Part shown: piece by piece, positions 26,931-35,755 of the stretch
How the letters are laid out: every line of letters begins with the position of its first letter
Position numbering within the stretch: position 1 is the first letter of the stretch
DNA from: Micromonospora terminaliae
Lineage (GTDB): Bacteria > Actinomycetota > Actinomycetes > Mycobacteriales > Micromonosporaceae
Direction of reading: 5' to 3'
Assembly: GCF_009671205.1 (NCBI RefSeq)
Contig: NZ_CP045309.1
Location: forward strand, 6,156,001-6,220,000
Length of the DNA stretch: 64,000 nucleotides
Made by a program: the position numbers and the translations under genes
The notes under the pieces: model-generated
The model's input: the letters and a program-made list of their open reading frames with translations, nothing else
Database searches by the model: none
Told to the model about the DNA's origin: nothing

Positions 26931-27100
26931 GTCCGCAATGCTACGTCGGCGGTCATCGGCGTCCGCCGCTGGCGGTGGCCGGTGTGAGCGAATCGATGGC
27001 CGCCCGAGGGGTGGACGGGCCATGCCGCGAAGTGGGACGATCGAGGCGAACGCCGCTCGCCTGGCCCCTTGAGGCGCGCGGCGTTCAATACGTTCCGGGC

Positions 27101-27709
27101 TCAGCCGTCGAAGCGCCCGTCGTGGGCGAAGTCCCCGTCGAGGTCGTCGCGGGGCTCGTCGAGCGGCTCCCCGCCGGCCTGCCGGCGGGCCTCCCGCTCC
27201 TGCTGGCGGCGCTCCAGCTTCCGCCGCCGCTCGGCCGCCTCGTCCAGCTCCTCGGCCAGCCGGGCCAGCTCGGAGCGCAGGAAGTCCCGGGTCGCCACCT
27301 CGCCCAGCGCGATGCGCAGCGCGGCGATCTCCCGGGCCAGGTACTCCGTGTCGGCCTTCTGCATGGTGGCCCGCCGCCGGTCCTCCTCCAGCGCGATCCG
27401 GTCCCGGTCGGCCTGCCGGTTCTGCGCGAGCAGGATCAGCGGGGCCGCGTAGGAGGCCTGCAGGGACAGCACCAGGGTCAGGAACGTGAAGGTGTACGGG
27501 TCGAAGCGCAGGTTCTCCGGCGCCAGGGTGTTCCAGGCGAACCAGGCGGCGATCACCAGCGTCATGTAGACGATGAAGTTCGCCGTGCCCATGCCCCGGG
27601 CGATGCCCTCCGACCAGCGGCCGAAGGTCTCCGCGTCGATCCGGGGCAGCCGGAGGCCCCGGGGCGCGCGCGGCTGGTCCAGCCGCTCGGTGCGTCGCTG
27701 GTCAGCCAT
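27101..27709 (-). CDS. DUF1003 membrane protein
   Basis: A 202-residue protein with two TM helices (FIVYMTLVIAAWFAWNTL; FTFLTLVLSLQASYAAPLIL) at about residues 46-95, followed by a long charged helix with coiled-coil character (ELARLAEELDEAAERRRKLE). This is the DUF1003 plan; the function is unknown. Its ATG lies inside the last codons of the MgtE-N/CBS gene (8-base overlap), so the two are co-translated and may act together. Confidence 0.85.
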   Translation of the reverse strand: MADQRRTERLDQPRAPRGLRLPRIDAETFGRWSEGIARGMGTANFIVYMTLVIAAWFAWNTLAPENLRFDPYTFTFLTLVLSLQASYAAPLILLAQNRQADRDRIALEEDRRRATMQKADTEYLAREIAALRIALGEVATRDFLRSELARLAEELDEAAERRRKLERRQQEREARRQAGGEPLDEPRDDLDGDFAHDGRFDG

Positions 27710-28988
27710 TGCCGCCGTCCAGGGTCTCCTCGTCGGCGGCGGGCGCGGCGGCCATGGCGTCCCGGTCCCGCCAGTCCCGGGGCAGCGAGTGGTCGAGCAC
27801 GTCGTCCACGGTCACCGCGCCGACCAGCCGCATGGACCGGTCGACCACCGGCATGGCGACCAGGTCGTACGTGGCCATCCGGCGGGTGATCTCGGGCAAC
27901 GGGGTGGTCGGCCGCAGCGGGTCGATGTCGTTGACGACGATCCCGCCGAGCAGGTCGGCCGGTGGCTCCCGGAGCAGCGCCTGGAAGTGCACCATGCCCA
28001 GGTAGCGCCCGGTCGGCGTGGTGAGCGGGGCGCGGGTGACGAAGATCTGCGCGGCCACGGCGGGGGAGAGCTGCGGCTCGCGGATGCGGGCCAGCGCCTC
28101 GGCCACCGTGGCGTCCGGCGGCAGGATCACCGGCTCGGAGGTCATCACGCTGCCGGCGGTGCCGGAGGCGTAGCGCAGCAGCTGGCGGACCGGGGTGGCC
28201 TCGTCCGGCTCCATGAGGTCGAGCAGCACGTCCTGTTCCGGCGGGGGCAGCTCGTTGAGCAGGTCGGCCGCGTCGTCCGGGTCCATCTCCTCCAGCACGT
28301 CCGCGGCACGTTCCCGGTCCAGCGCGGCCAGGATCTCCACCTGGTCGTGCTCGGGCAGCTCGCCCAGCACGTCGGCGAGGCGCTCGTCGTCCAGCGCGGC
28401 GGCCACCTCGTTGCGGCGGGCGTCGGGCAGGTCCTGCAGGGCGTTGGCCAGGTCGGCCGGGCGCATGTCCTCCAGCACGGCGAGCAGGTTGGCCGTACCC
28501 CGGTTGTCGGCGATGCCGCCGAGGCCGCGCACCCGGTCCCACTCCACCTGGTGCAGGTGGCCGCGGCGGGCGAGCCGGCTGGTCTGCTCGCGGACGGCGA
28601 CCCGGGTCAGCGCCCACTCGCCGCCGCGGCTGCGCTCCATGGCCACGTCGACCACCGAGCCGGCCTGCCCGGTGTCCAGCTGGACCCGCCGGTCCAGCAG
28701 CTCCTGGAGCACCAGCAGCTCGTTGGGGCGCTTCTCGAACCGGCGCAGGTTGAGCGTGCCGCTGCCGAGCACCACGGCGTCCGGGTCGATGGAGGTGATC
28801 CGGTTGATGGAGAGGAAGATGCGCCGCCGCATCGGCATCTCGGCGACCAGCCCCACCACCTCCGGCGGGCGTTGGGTCGGCCGCACCCGGGCGACGGCGT
28901 CCCGGATCCGGCCCACCTGGTCGCCGTTCGGGTCGAAGACGGCGACTCCGGCGAGTCGAGCGATGTAGACCCGGTTCGGCGTGCTCAC
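27702..28988 (-). CDS. MgtE-N and CBS-domain protein without a transporter domain (Rv1232c-like)
   Basis: A 428-residue soluble protein. A PRC-barrel-like N-terminal part (RLAGVAVFDPNGDQVGRIRD) leads to helical MgtE-N repeats (LANALQDLPDARRNEVAAAL; LDRERAADVLEEMDPDDAAD, about residues 175-260) and two CBS domains (residues 270-400). In MgtE these parts sense cytoplasmic Mg2+ and gate the pore, but here the five-TM pore is missing. The GTG at 28988 lies 7 bases after TAGGCT on this strand, which favours it over GTG 28994. The DUF1003 partner may supply the membrane part. Confidence 0.82.
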   Translation of the reverse strand: MSTPNRVYIARLAGVAVFDPNGDQVGRIRDAVARVRPTQRPPEVVGLVAEMPMRRRIFLSINRITSIDPDAVVLGSGTLNLRRFEKRPNELLVLQELLDRRVQLDTGQAGSVVDVAMERSRGGEWALTRVAVREQTSRLARRGHLHQVEWDRVRGLGGIADNRGTANLLAVLEDMRPADLANALQDLPDARRNEVAAALDDERLADVLGELPEHDQVEILAALDRERAADVLEEMDPDDAADLLNELPPPEQDVLLDLMEPDEATPVRQLLRYASGTAGSVMTSEPVILPPDATVAEALARIREPQLSPAVAAQIFVTRAPLTTPTGRYLGMVHFQALLREPPADLLGGIVVNDIDPLRPTTPLPEITRRMATYDLVAMPVVDRSMRLVGAVTVDDVLDHSLPRDWRDRDAMAAAPAADEETLDGGNG

Positions 28989-28995
28989 GGGCACC

Positions 28996-29013
28996 AGCCT
29001 AAGGGCCTAGTGT
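28996..29013. promoter_or_regulatory. Divergent -10 boxes of two leaderless genes
   Basis: On the minus strand TAGGCT (29001-28996) lies 7 bases before the GTG of the MgtE-N/CBS gene. On the plus strand TAGTGT (29008-29013) lies 8 bases before the ATG of the PhzF gene. The spacing leaves no room for a leader, so both transcripts probably begin at or near the start codon. Confidence 0.5.
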
Positions 29014-29021
29014 TTATCAAC

Positions 29022-29891
29022 ATGTCGACCTTGGCCTACGAGATCGTGGACGTCTTCACCGATCGCCCGTTCGCCGGCAACCCGCTGGCCGTGGTGTTCG
29101 GTGCGGAGGGGCTCGCCACCGAGCAGATGCAGGCGCTCGCGCTGGAGTTCAACCTGTCCGAGACGGTGTTCGTGCTTCCGCCCACGCAGGTCGGCGCGAC
29201 GTACCGGGCGCGGATCTTCACCCCGGCCGAGGAGTTGCCGTTCGCCGGGCACCCCAGTGTGGGCGCCGCGGTGACCGCGAGCCGGCGCGGCCTGTTCGAT
29301 GTGGGCAGGGTCACCCAGGAGTGCGGCGCCGGCGTGCTGCCCGTCGAGGTCACCCCGACCGGCGCGACGCTCACCGGCGGCACCCCGACCCTGGGACCCG
29401 AGCTGGACCCGGAGCCGCTGCTGGAGATGGCCGGCCTCACCGCCGCGGACCACGCCGGCCCGGCGCCCCGGGTCGCCGGCTGCGGCCTGGAGTTCCCCTA
29501 TCTTCCGGTACGCCCCGACGCGGTGGCCCGCGCCAAGGTGAACGCGGCGGCGGCGGAGCGGTACGGCGTGGAGCACGTCAGCGTCTTCTCCTGGGACGCC
29601 GGCACGCAAACCGCGCACGCCCGGGTCTTCGTGCCGGGCCTCGGGGTGCCGGAGGACCCGGCGACCGGCTCGGCCGCCCTGGGCCTGGGCGTGTGGCTGG
29701 TGGCCAGCGGGCTGCTGCCCGGCGAGGGCCGCTCCGAGTACGCGGTCCGGCAGGGCATCGAGATCAACCGGCCGTCCGCGCTCGCCTGCACGGTGACCGC
29801 GGCCGGTGGGGTGGCGGTGGGCGCGACCGTCGCCGGCCACGTGATGCCGGTGGCCCGGGGCGAGATCGCCGTCCCGCCCTTCGTGGGCTGA
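29022..29891 (+). CDS. PhzF-family isomerase-like protein
   Basis: A 289-residue protein with the two-lobed diaminopimelate-epimerase-like fold of PhzF. It has IVDVFTDRPFAGNPLAVVF at the start, the active-site Glu in EFNLSETVFV, ELPFAGHPSVGAA in lobe one, and VPEDPATGSAALGLGVWL in lobe two. PhzF itself isomerises dihydro-hydroxyanthranilate in phenazine biosynthesis, but no phenazine genes are near, so this is a general family member of unknown substrate. Confidence 0.85.
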   Translation: MSTLAYEIVDVFTDRPFAGNPLAVVFGAEGLATEQMQALALEFNLSETVFVLPPTQVGATYRARIFTPAEELPFAGHPSVGAAVTASRRGLFDVGRVTQECGAGVLPVEVTPTGATLTGGTPTLGPELDPEPLLEMAGLTAADHAGPAPRVAGCGLEFPYLPVRPDAVARAKVNAAAAERYGVEHVSVFSWDAGTQTAHARVFVPGLGVPEDPATGSAALGLGVWLVASGLLPGEGRSEYAVRQGIEINRPSALACTVTAAGGVAVGATVAGHVMPVARGEIAVPPFVG

Positions 29892-29965
29892 GGTGGCCGG
29901 TCGCGGCGCGGTAGCGTGCCGCTGAGGACGTCCCCGGCCGGGCCGGGATGCGGGAGGATGCCGGA

Positions 29966-30478
29966 GTGAGCGACGAGGTCGAGCGGGCCGCCACACCGCT
30001 CGTGGACGAGGCCGTGAAGAAGGCGGCCGTCTGCTGGGTCAGCGTCGACGGCGGCCCGGCGTACGGCCTCTGGTGCCTGCCGCTGGACGGCGCGCTGCTG
30101 GTGGTGAGCGGCCCGGGTGAGCAGTCCGCCCCCGGGCTGGCCGACGCGGGCGCGGCCGAGGTGACCCTGCGCGGCGACCACGGCGGCCGGATCGTCACCT
30201 GGCCGGCCCGGGTCACCCGCCTGCGGCCCGGCAGCGAGGAGTGGGAGACCGCCGCGCCGCTGGTCGCCGCGAAGCGGCTGAACGCCCCCGGCCCCTCCGC
30301 CGACCTGGTGGCCCGCTGGGCGGCCGAGGGCTGCGCCCTCACCCGGCTGAGCCCGGCGGCCGGCGCCGTGGCCGGCGCCGACCTGCCGGCCGGCTCGCTG
30401 GCCGAGCAGCCCCGGGAGACGCCGGTGGTCCGGGCCACCCGCAAGCCGTTCCGGCTGCACCGGGTCCGCCGCCGCTGA
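29966..30478 (+). CDS. Uncharacterised protein, possible flavin split-barrel fold
   Basis: A 170-residue protein. The strand pattern (AVCWVSVDGGPAYGLWCLPL; ALLVVSGPGEQ; RIVTWPARVTRLRPGSEEW) is similar to pyridoxamine-phosphate-oxidase-like barrels, with an AAKRLNAPGPS helix region and a basic tail (RKPFRLHRVRRR). No cofactor residues can be assigned, so the fold is a guess. GTG at 29966 follows GGGAGGATGCCGGA. It is in the same direction as the PhzF gene, 74 bases away. Confidence 0.55.
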   Translation: MSDEVERAATPLVDEAVKKAAVCWVSVDGGPAYGLWCLPLDGALLVVSGPGEQSAPGLADAGAAEVTLRGDHGGRIVTWPARVTRLRPGSEEWETAAPLVAAKRLNAPGPSADLVARWAAEGCALTRLSPAAGAVAGADLPAGSLAEQPRETPVVRATRKPFRLHRVRRR

Positions 30479-30496
30479 GCCGCCGCGCCCGGCCGG

Positions 30497-31192
30497 TCAT
30501 CCCACGGCGACCGGTTCGAGCAGGTCGAGCACCTCGGTGAGCGAGGTCAGCACCGGGCCGTGCCAGCCGTGGTCGGCGTTGAAGACCATGTGACCGGCCA
30601 GGTCCGGTGCGGCCAGCCGCACCGCTGTCATGCCGGCCCGCTCGGCGCCGGTGAGCTCCTGGCTGCCGCCGTCGCCGACGTAGAGGCAGTCGGCCGGCGT
30701 GAGGTCGAGCCGGTGGCAGGCGGCCAGGTAGAGCGCCGGGTCGGGTTTGCAGCGCCCGACCTGCACCGAGAAGATCCGCACGTCGAGCAGTGGCGCGACC
30801 GCCAGTTGCGGCAGGAACGCCGGCAGCTCGTGGGTGCAGTCGCTGATGAGGCCGGTGCGCACACCCTGCCGGCGCAGCGCGGCCAGCACCGGCACCGCCT
30901 CGGCGCGCAGCCGGGTGTCGGCGCGTACGGCCCGGTGCCGGGAGGCGACGGCGGCGCGTACCGCCTCGTCGGAGGGGTGCACGCCGGCCTGCCCGCAGAC
31001 CCAGCGCAGCGTCGCCTCGGCATTGCCGAACCGCCCGCTGGCCCGCTGGTAGTAGCTGCGGTCGAGGACGTCGATGAGGGTGTCGACCGAGCAACCGAGC
31101 AGCTCGGCGATGGTGCGGTGCGCGGACCCGCGCTGGACGCAGCGGGTCAGCGTGCCGAAGAAGTCGAACAGCACCGCCTGGAACCTGGGCAT
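30497..31192 (-). CDS. HAD-superfamily hydrolase (phosphatase-like)
   Basis: A 231-residue HAD protein. Motif I is AVLFDFFGTLTR, with Phe between the nucleophile Asp and the second acidic position; this is common in haloacid-dehalogenase-like members but weakens a phosphatase call. Motif II lies in GLISDCTHELPA, the conserved Lys in GRCKPDPALYLAA, and motif IV in YVGDGGSQELTGA. The cap is a small helical bundle. The substrate is unknown. Confidence 0.82.
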   Translation of the reverse strand: MPRFQAVLFDFFGTLTRCVQRGSAHRTIAELLGCSVDTLIDVLDRSYYQRASGRFGNAEATLRWVCGQAGVHPSDEAVRAAVASRHRAVRADTRLRAEAVPVLAALRRQGVRTGLISDCTHELPAFLPQLAVAPLLDVRIFSVQVGRCKPDPALYLAACHRLDLTPADCLYVGDGGSQELTGAERAGMTAVRLAAPDLAGHMVFNADHGWHGPVLTSLTEVLDLLEPVAVG

Positions 31193-31296
31193 GGGGAAAC
31201 GCCTCCGGACGTCGAGGGGGGATCGCCGGGACGCGCATGATCGTAACGGAGTGATGACGGTCCGTGGTGCCGGGCGGCGTGTGAGTATTGCTCTCC

Positions 31297-32253
31297 GTGT
31301 CCCACCCTCCGCACCGCCCGCCGCTCGACGCGCTGACCGTCGGTGCGCTCGCGCTGGCCGTCACGGCCGTCTCGTCCTCCGCGCCGCTGGTCGCGTTCGC
31401 CGCCGCGCCGGCCCTCGCCATCGCCTTCTGGCGCAACGTGCTCTCGCTGGCCGTCCTCGGCCCGGTCTCGCTGACCCGGCGGCGGGCGGAGTTCCGGGCG
31501 CTGACCGTCGGCGCGGGCCGGCGGGAGGGGCTCTACTGCGTACTCTCCGGGGTGGCGCTCGCCGCCCACTTCGCCACCTGGATGCCGAGCGCGCAGCTCA
31601 CCTCGGTGGCCGCGGCCACCGCGCTGGGCGCCACCCAGCCGGTGTGGCAGGGGCTGATCGCCCGCTGGCAGGGACGACGGCTGCCCACGGCGGTCTGGGC
31701 CGGCATCGCGGTGGCCGTGCTCGGCGCGGTGCTCGCCACCGGCGCCGACTTCGGCGTCTCCGGCCGGGCGTTCGCCGGTGACCTGCTGGCCGTCGCGGGC
31801 GGCATGTTCGCCGCGGTCTACACGGCCTTCGGCGAGCGCGCCCGCGCCAGCATCAGCACCACGACCTACACCACCATCTGCTACGGGGTCTGCGGCGCGA
31901 TCCTGCTGGTCGTGTGCCTGCTCGGTGGGGTACGCCTGCACGGCTACGACGGCGGGACCTGGCTGGCGATCCTCGGCCTCGTGGCCGGCGCCCAACTGCT
32001 CGGCCACTCGATGTTCAACTACGCCCTGCACCGCGTCTCGGCCACCACGATCAGCGTGCTGATCCTGCTGGAGGCGCCCGGCGCGGCACTGATCGCCGGG
32101 GTCTGGCTCGGGCAGTTCCCCCGCCCGCTCGCCCTGCCGGGACTGGCGCTGCTGCTGGCCGGTGTCGCCGTCGTCATCCTGGGCGGGGCCCGGGCCGGCC
32201 GCCGCACCGAACCGGTCGCGGTGCCCGCCGACCCCGCACCGCTGACCGACTGA
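31297..32253 (+). CDS. EamA/DMT-family transporter
   Basis: A 318-residue membrane protein with ten predicted helices in two EamA repeats. The first repeat includes AFWRNVLSLAVLGPVSL and AAHFATWMPSAQLTSVAAAT; the second includes AQLLGHSMFNYALHRVSATT and ends LALLLAGVAVVILGGA. These are drug/metabolite exporters, often for amino acids or purines. GTG at 31297 (MSHPPHRPPLD) is chosen over TTG at 31288. The cargo is unknown. Confidence 0.87.
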   Translation: MSHPPHRPPLDALTVGALALAVTAVSSSAPLVAFAAAPALAIAFWRNVLSLAVLGPVSLTRRRAEFRALTVGAGRREGLYCVLSGVALAAHFATWMPSAQLTSVAAATALGATQPVWQGLIARWQGRRLPTAVWAGIAVAVLGAVLATGADFGVSGRAFAGDLLAVAGGMFAAVYTAFGERARASISTTTYTTICYGVCGAILLVVCLLGGVRLHGYDGGTWLAILGLVAGAQLLGHSMFNYALHRVSATTISVLILLEAPGAALIAGVWLGQFPRPLALPGLALLLAGVAVVILGGARAGRRTEPVAVPADPAPLTD

Positions 32254-32307
32254 CCCGCTTTCCCGGAAAGTGCTGCCTGCCGGACCAGTTTCCGTGACAG
32301 TGCGGGG

Positions 32308-34461
32308 GTGGGGGCGGCAGCGAAGGGTGGCGACGAGGCCGAGCGGGGGACGGTCGTCACCCCGTCGGCCGAGTTCCCGCCGCTCGGCCGGGAGGAGCGG
32401 GCGGCCCTGGGCCGGATCGGGGAACGCTGGCGGGAGCCGCGCCGCCCGGACGACCTGCCCGTCGACCCGACACTCGGCCGCAGCGGCCGGCCGCCGCAGC
32501 CCACCCGGTTCGGCCGGCTGGCACCGATCGAGATGTTCACCGTCGAGGAGCCGGACGAACTGGTCGCCAGCGGTCCGGCCCACCTGCCCGGCTCGCGGGC
32601 CGGGCGGCTGCTCAGCCGTGCGCGACGGGCGCTGTTCGGCCCGCCGATCTCCAGCGCCTCGGTGCTCTACGAGCGGATGCGCAAGCTGGTCGCCCTGCCC
32701 GTGCTCTCCTCCGACCTGCTCAGCTCGGTGGCGTACGGGCCGGAGGCGATGCTGGGCGTACTGGTGCTGGCCGGCGGCTCGGCGCTCGGGCTCTCCCTGC
32801 CGCTGGCCGGCCTGCTGGTGGTGCTGATGATCGCGGTCGGAGTGTCCTACCGGCAGACCATTCCGGCGTACCCGCACGGGGCCGGTTCGTACATCGTGGC
32901 CGGCGACAACCTCGGACCTACCGCGGGGCTGGCGGCGGCGGCCGGTCTGATGCTCGACTACGTGCTGACCGTGTCGGTGTCGGTGGCGGCCGGGGTCGGT
33001 GCGGTCACCTCGGCGCTGCCGGGGCTCGCCCCGCTCACGGTGCCGCTCGGGGTGCTGGTGATCGCCGTGCTGCTGGCCGGCAACCTGCGGGGCGTGCGCA
33101 CCGCGGGAAACCTCTTCGTGCTCCCCACGTACGCCTTCGTGGTCGCGGTCCTCGCGCTGCTGGTGGTCGGCTACGCGCGGGCGGCGGGCCGGGGCTTCGC
33201 ACCGGTGTCACCGCCGCCGGTGCCGGCCGCCGAAGGCCTCGGCCTGCTGCTGGTGCTGCGCGCGTTCTCCTCCGGCGCGGTGTCGATGACCGGCATCGAG
33301 GCGGTGTCGAACGCGGTCCCCGCCTTCCGGCCGACCGAGTGGCGCAACGCCCGCACCACGCTGGGCTGGATGGTCGCCATGCTGGTCACGCTCTTCGCCG
33401 GCCTGGTCGGGCTGATCCATCTGGCCGGCCTGGTCCCGCGGCCGGGCGAGACGCTGCTCTCCCAGTTGGGCCGGGTGACCTTCCCGACCGGCCCCTGGTA
33501 CGTGCTCCTCCAGGCCACCACCGCGCTGATCCTGCTGCTGGCCGCGAACACCGCGTTCAACGACTTCCCCCGCCTGCTCTTCTTCATGGCGCGGGACGGC
33601 CACGCCCCCCGCCGCTTCCTGCACATGGGCGACCGCCTGGCGTTCAGCAACGGCCTGGTCGCGCTGTCCCTCGCCGCAGGGCTGATCTTCGTCGCCTTCC
33701 GCGGCACCACCGCGTCGCTGATCCCGCTCTACGCCGTCGGTGTCTTCCTCGCCTTCACCCTGTCCCAGGCCGGCATGGTGGTGCACTGGCGGCGGCGCCG
33801 CGGGCGGGGCTGGCGCCGGCGCCTGGCGGTCAACGCCGTCGGCGCGACCCTGTCCGGGCTGGTCCTGCTGACCGCCGCGGTGTCGAAGTTCGCCGAGGGC
33901 GCCTGGGTGGTGGTGGTCGCCGTGCCGCTGCTGGTGCTGCTGTTCCGGCGGATCCACCGCCACTACGCCACGCTGAACGAGGCGCTGGCGCTGCACCCGC
34001 CGGCCACCGCGCCCGGGCCCGCCGGGTCCGCCGAGGGCGAGGAGCTGCCCCAGGAGGTACGCCACCTGGTCGTCGTGCCGGTGGCCCGGCTGAACCGGGC
34101 GTCGCTGCGTGCCCTGGCGTACGCGGCGTCGCTGGGCCAGCCGACGCTGGCCGTGCACATCGCACCGGAGGAGGTCGAGGCGGACCGGTTCCGCGAACAG
34201 TGGCAGGCCTGGGGTGACCACCTGCGGCTGGAGACCATCGTGTCGCCGTACCGGGCGGTGATCGGGCCGCTCGCGCACTACCTGGAGGCGCTGCGCAGCA
34301 CCCGGCCCGAGCTGACGCTGACGGTGATCGTGCCGGAGGTGGTGCTCCGCCGCCGCTGGCACCGCCCGCTGCACAGCCGCGCCGAGCAGCGGCTCCGCGC
34401 CGCCCTGCGGGCGCTGCCCGGCGTGGTGGTCACCAGCGTCCCGGTCCACCTCGCCGAGTGA
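32308..34461 (+). CDS. APC-superfamily permease resembling K+ importer KimA
   Basis: A 717-residue protein. A disordered N-terminal region of about 100 residues precedes 12 TM helices and a soluble C-terminal domain from about residue 570 (EVRHLVVVPVARLNRASLRA). TM1 reads LPVLSSDLLSSVAYGPEAML, and PAYPHGAGSYIVAGDNLG and MLDYVLTVSVSVAAGVGAV follow. This is the pattern of KimA/YdaO-type proton-coupled K+ importers, with their cytoplasmic USP-like tail. Many annotations say amino-acid permease; the KimA match seems better to me. The 54-bp gap upstream is too short for a c-di-AMP riboswitch. Confidence 0.72.
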   Translation: MGAAAKGGDEAERGTVVTPSAEFPPLGREERAALGRIGERWREPRRPDDLPVDPTLGRSGRPPQPTRFGRLAPIEMFTVEEPDELVASGPAHLPGSRAGRLLSRARRALFGPPISSASVLYERMRKLVALPVLSSDLLSSVAYGPEAMLGVLVLAGGSALGLSLPLAGLLVVLMIAVGVSYRQTIPAYPHGAGSYIVAGDNLGPTAGLAAAAGLMLDYVLTVSVSVAAGVGAVTSALPGLAPLTVPLGVLVIAVLLAGNLRGVRTAGNLFVLPTYAFVVAVLALLVVGYARAAGRGFAPVSPPPVPAAEGLGLLLVLRAFSSGAVSMTGIEAVSNAVPAFRPTEWRNARTTLGWMVAMLVTLFAGLVGLIHLAGLVPRPGETLLSQLGRVTFPTGPWYVLLQATTALILLLAANTAFNDFPRLLFFMARDGHAPRRFLHMGDRLAFSNGLVALSLAAGLIFVAFRGTTASLIPLYAVGVFLAFTLSQAGMVVHWRRRRGRGWRRRLAVNAVGATLSGLVLLTAAVSKFAEGAWVVVVAVPLLVLLFRRIHRHYATLNEALALHPPATAPGPAGSAEGEELPQEVRHLVVVPVARLNRASLRALAYAASLGQPTLAVHIAPEEVEADRFREQWQAWGDHLRLETIVSPYRAVIGPLAHYLEALRSTRPELTLTVIVPEVVLRRRWHRPLHSRAEQRLRAALRALPGVVVTSVPVHLAE

Positions 34462-34464
34462 CGC

Positions 34465-34755
34465 TCAGACGTCGTGGACGTCGAGGACCCGGGTGGTCGG
34501 GGCCGCGGCGCCCAGTGCGGACCGCAGCGCGACCCGCTCCGGGTCGACCAGGAAGGCGTCGTAGCCGGCCCGCGCCGCGAACCGGATCACGTGCACCTCG
34601 GTCGTCCCGTCCCCGGTGCGCAGCCGGCGCTCCAGCCGCCCGCCGTGCCGCCCGAGCAGGGCGAGCACCGCGTCCTCGTAGCGCCGTCCGGCCTCGGGAT
34701 CGGCGCCCAGGTCGACCAGGGCGACCAGCAGGGGCGCTTCCGCGTGTTCGGTCAT
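34465..34755 (-). CDS. Small ferredoxin-like-fold protein (DUF1330-like)
   Basis: A 96-residue protein whose strand-helix-strand pattern (LLVALVDLGADPEAGRRYED; TEVHVIRFAARAGYDAFLVD) is that of dimeric alpha-beta barrel proteins near DUF1330 and antibiotic-biosynthesis monooxygenases. No catalytic residue can be named. It starts at ATG 34755 and converges on the permease gene 3 bases away. Confidence 0.6.
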   Translation of the reverse strand: MTEHAEAPLLVALVDLGADPEAGRRYEDAVLALLGRHGGRLERRLRTGDGTTEVHVIRFAARAGYDAFLVDPERVALRSALGAAAPTTRVLDVHDV

Positions 34756-34804
34756 GCGGCGGAGTATGGCAGCGACCCGCCCGGTGAAGGGCCCCGGAAA
34801 CGGC

Positions 34805-35650
34805 TCAGGCGTCGAGCCCGACGGCCTTGGCGCTGGCGGTCCAGAGCCGGGCCGCGAGAGCGGGGTCGGCCGCCTTGGGCAGCGGCCGGCGGAGCCGCCG
34901 GTCGGCGTAGTAGCCGCCGGTGACCAGCCGGGCCGGATCCTGGTTGGTCAGCCAGACCAGCGTCTCCGCACCCTTCTCGGGGCTGCGGAACGGCAGCAGC
35001 CGCATGCCGAGGGCGACCAGCCGGCTGTCGTTGCCGAACCGGGTCCGCACCACGCCCGGGTGGAACGAGTGCGCCGGGATCTCCGGCCAGCGCCGCGCCG
35101 CCTCGGCGGTGAACAGGATGTTCGCCTGCTTGCTGGTGCCGTACGCGCGCATCGGCCGGTAGCGGCGCAGCGCGGCGTTGAGGTCGTCCGGGTCCAGCAC
35201 GCCGCTGCGGTGCGCGCCCGAGGCGGTCACCACCATCCGACCGACCCGGTCCCGCAGCAGGTTGCTGAGCAGGAACGGCGCGAGGTGGTTGGCCTGCATG
35301 CTCAGCTCGAAACCGTCGACCGTGGTGACCGGCTGGAGCACGATCGCCCCGGCGTTGTTGGCCAGCACGTCGATCCGGTCGTACGCGGCGCGCAGCCGCT
35401 CGGCGAGCCCGCGTACGTCGTCCAGCACCGCGAAGTCGGCGCGGAACAGTTCGGGCTGCTCGCCACAGCACTCGCGTACCCGCTCCCCGGCGGCGCGCAG
35501 CCGGGCCGGATCGCGTCCCACGAGTACCACCCGGTCGCCCCGGCGCGCCAGGTCGACCGCGGCGGCCAGGCCGATGCCCGAGCTGGCGCCGGTCACCACC
35601 ACGGTCCGCCGCTCAGTGAGATCTTCCACAGGTCCATTCACCCCGGTCAC
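34805..35650 (-). CDS. Short-chain dehydrogenase (retinol-dehydrogenase-like)
   Basis: A 281-residue SDR. The NADP-binding motif is TVVVTGASSGIGLAAAVDLA, and NNAG is present. The catalytic Ser lies in MVVTASGAHRSG, and Tyr/Lys in YGTSKQANILF. The length and the C-terminal half (SFHPGVVRTRFGN) resemble the retinol/light-dependent protochlorophyllide group; bacterial substrates vary. GTG at 35650 is used; an in-frame GTG 7 codons later is an alternative. It is divergent from the CoA-ester lyase gene. Confidence 0.85.
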   Translation of the reverse strand: MTGVNGPVEDLTERRTVVVTGASSGIGLAAAVDLARRGDRVVLVGRDPARLRAAGERVRECCGEQPELFRADFAVLDDVRGLAERLRAAYDRIDVLANNAGAIVLQPVTTVDGFELSMQANHLAPFLLSNLLRDRVGRMVVTASGAHRSGVLDPDDLNAALRRYRPMRAYGTSKQANILFTAEAARRWPEIPAHSFHPGVVRTRFGNDSRLVALGMRLLPFRSPEKGAETLVWLTNQDPARLVTGGYYADRRLRRPLPKAADPALAARLWTASAKAVGLDA

Positions 35651-35755
35651 GGCACGAGGTTACCGTGGCGTCACAACGCCCTTTGGGATCGTTAAGTTCT
35701 CGTCTTTCACCTGGTGGCGTCGGCGTGCCCGCCGGACGCTGGAAGGAGCGCACCC

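Noticed and set aside
29022..29891. A phenazine biosynthetic gene, from the PhzF homology
   Set aside because: No phzA/B/D/E/G-like genes are near; PhzF-like proteins are widespread outside phenazine clusters.
32254..32307. A c-di-AMP (ydaO) riboswitch before the KimA-like gene
   Set aside because: The gap is only 54 bases and lacks the riboswitch core; the element needs well over 100 bases.
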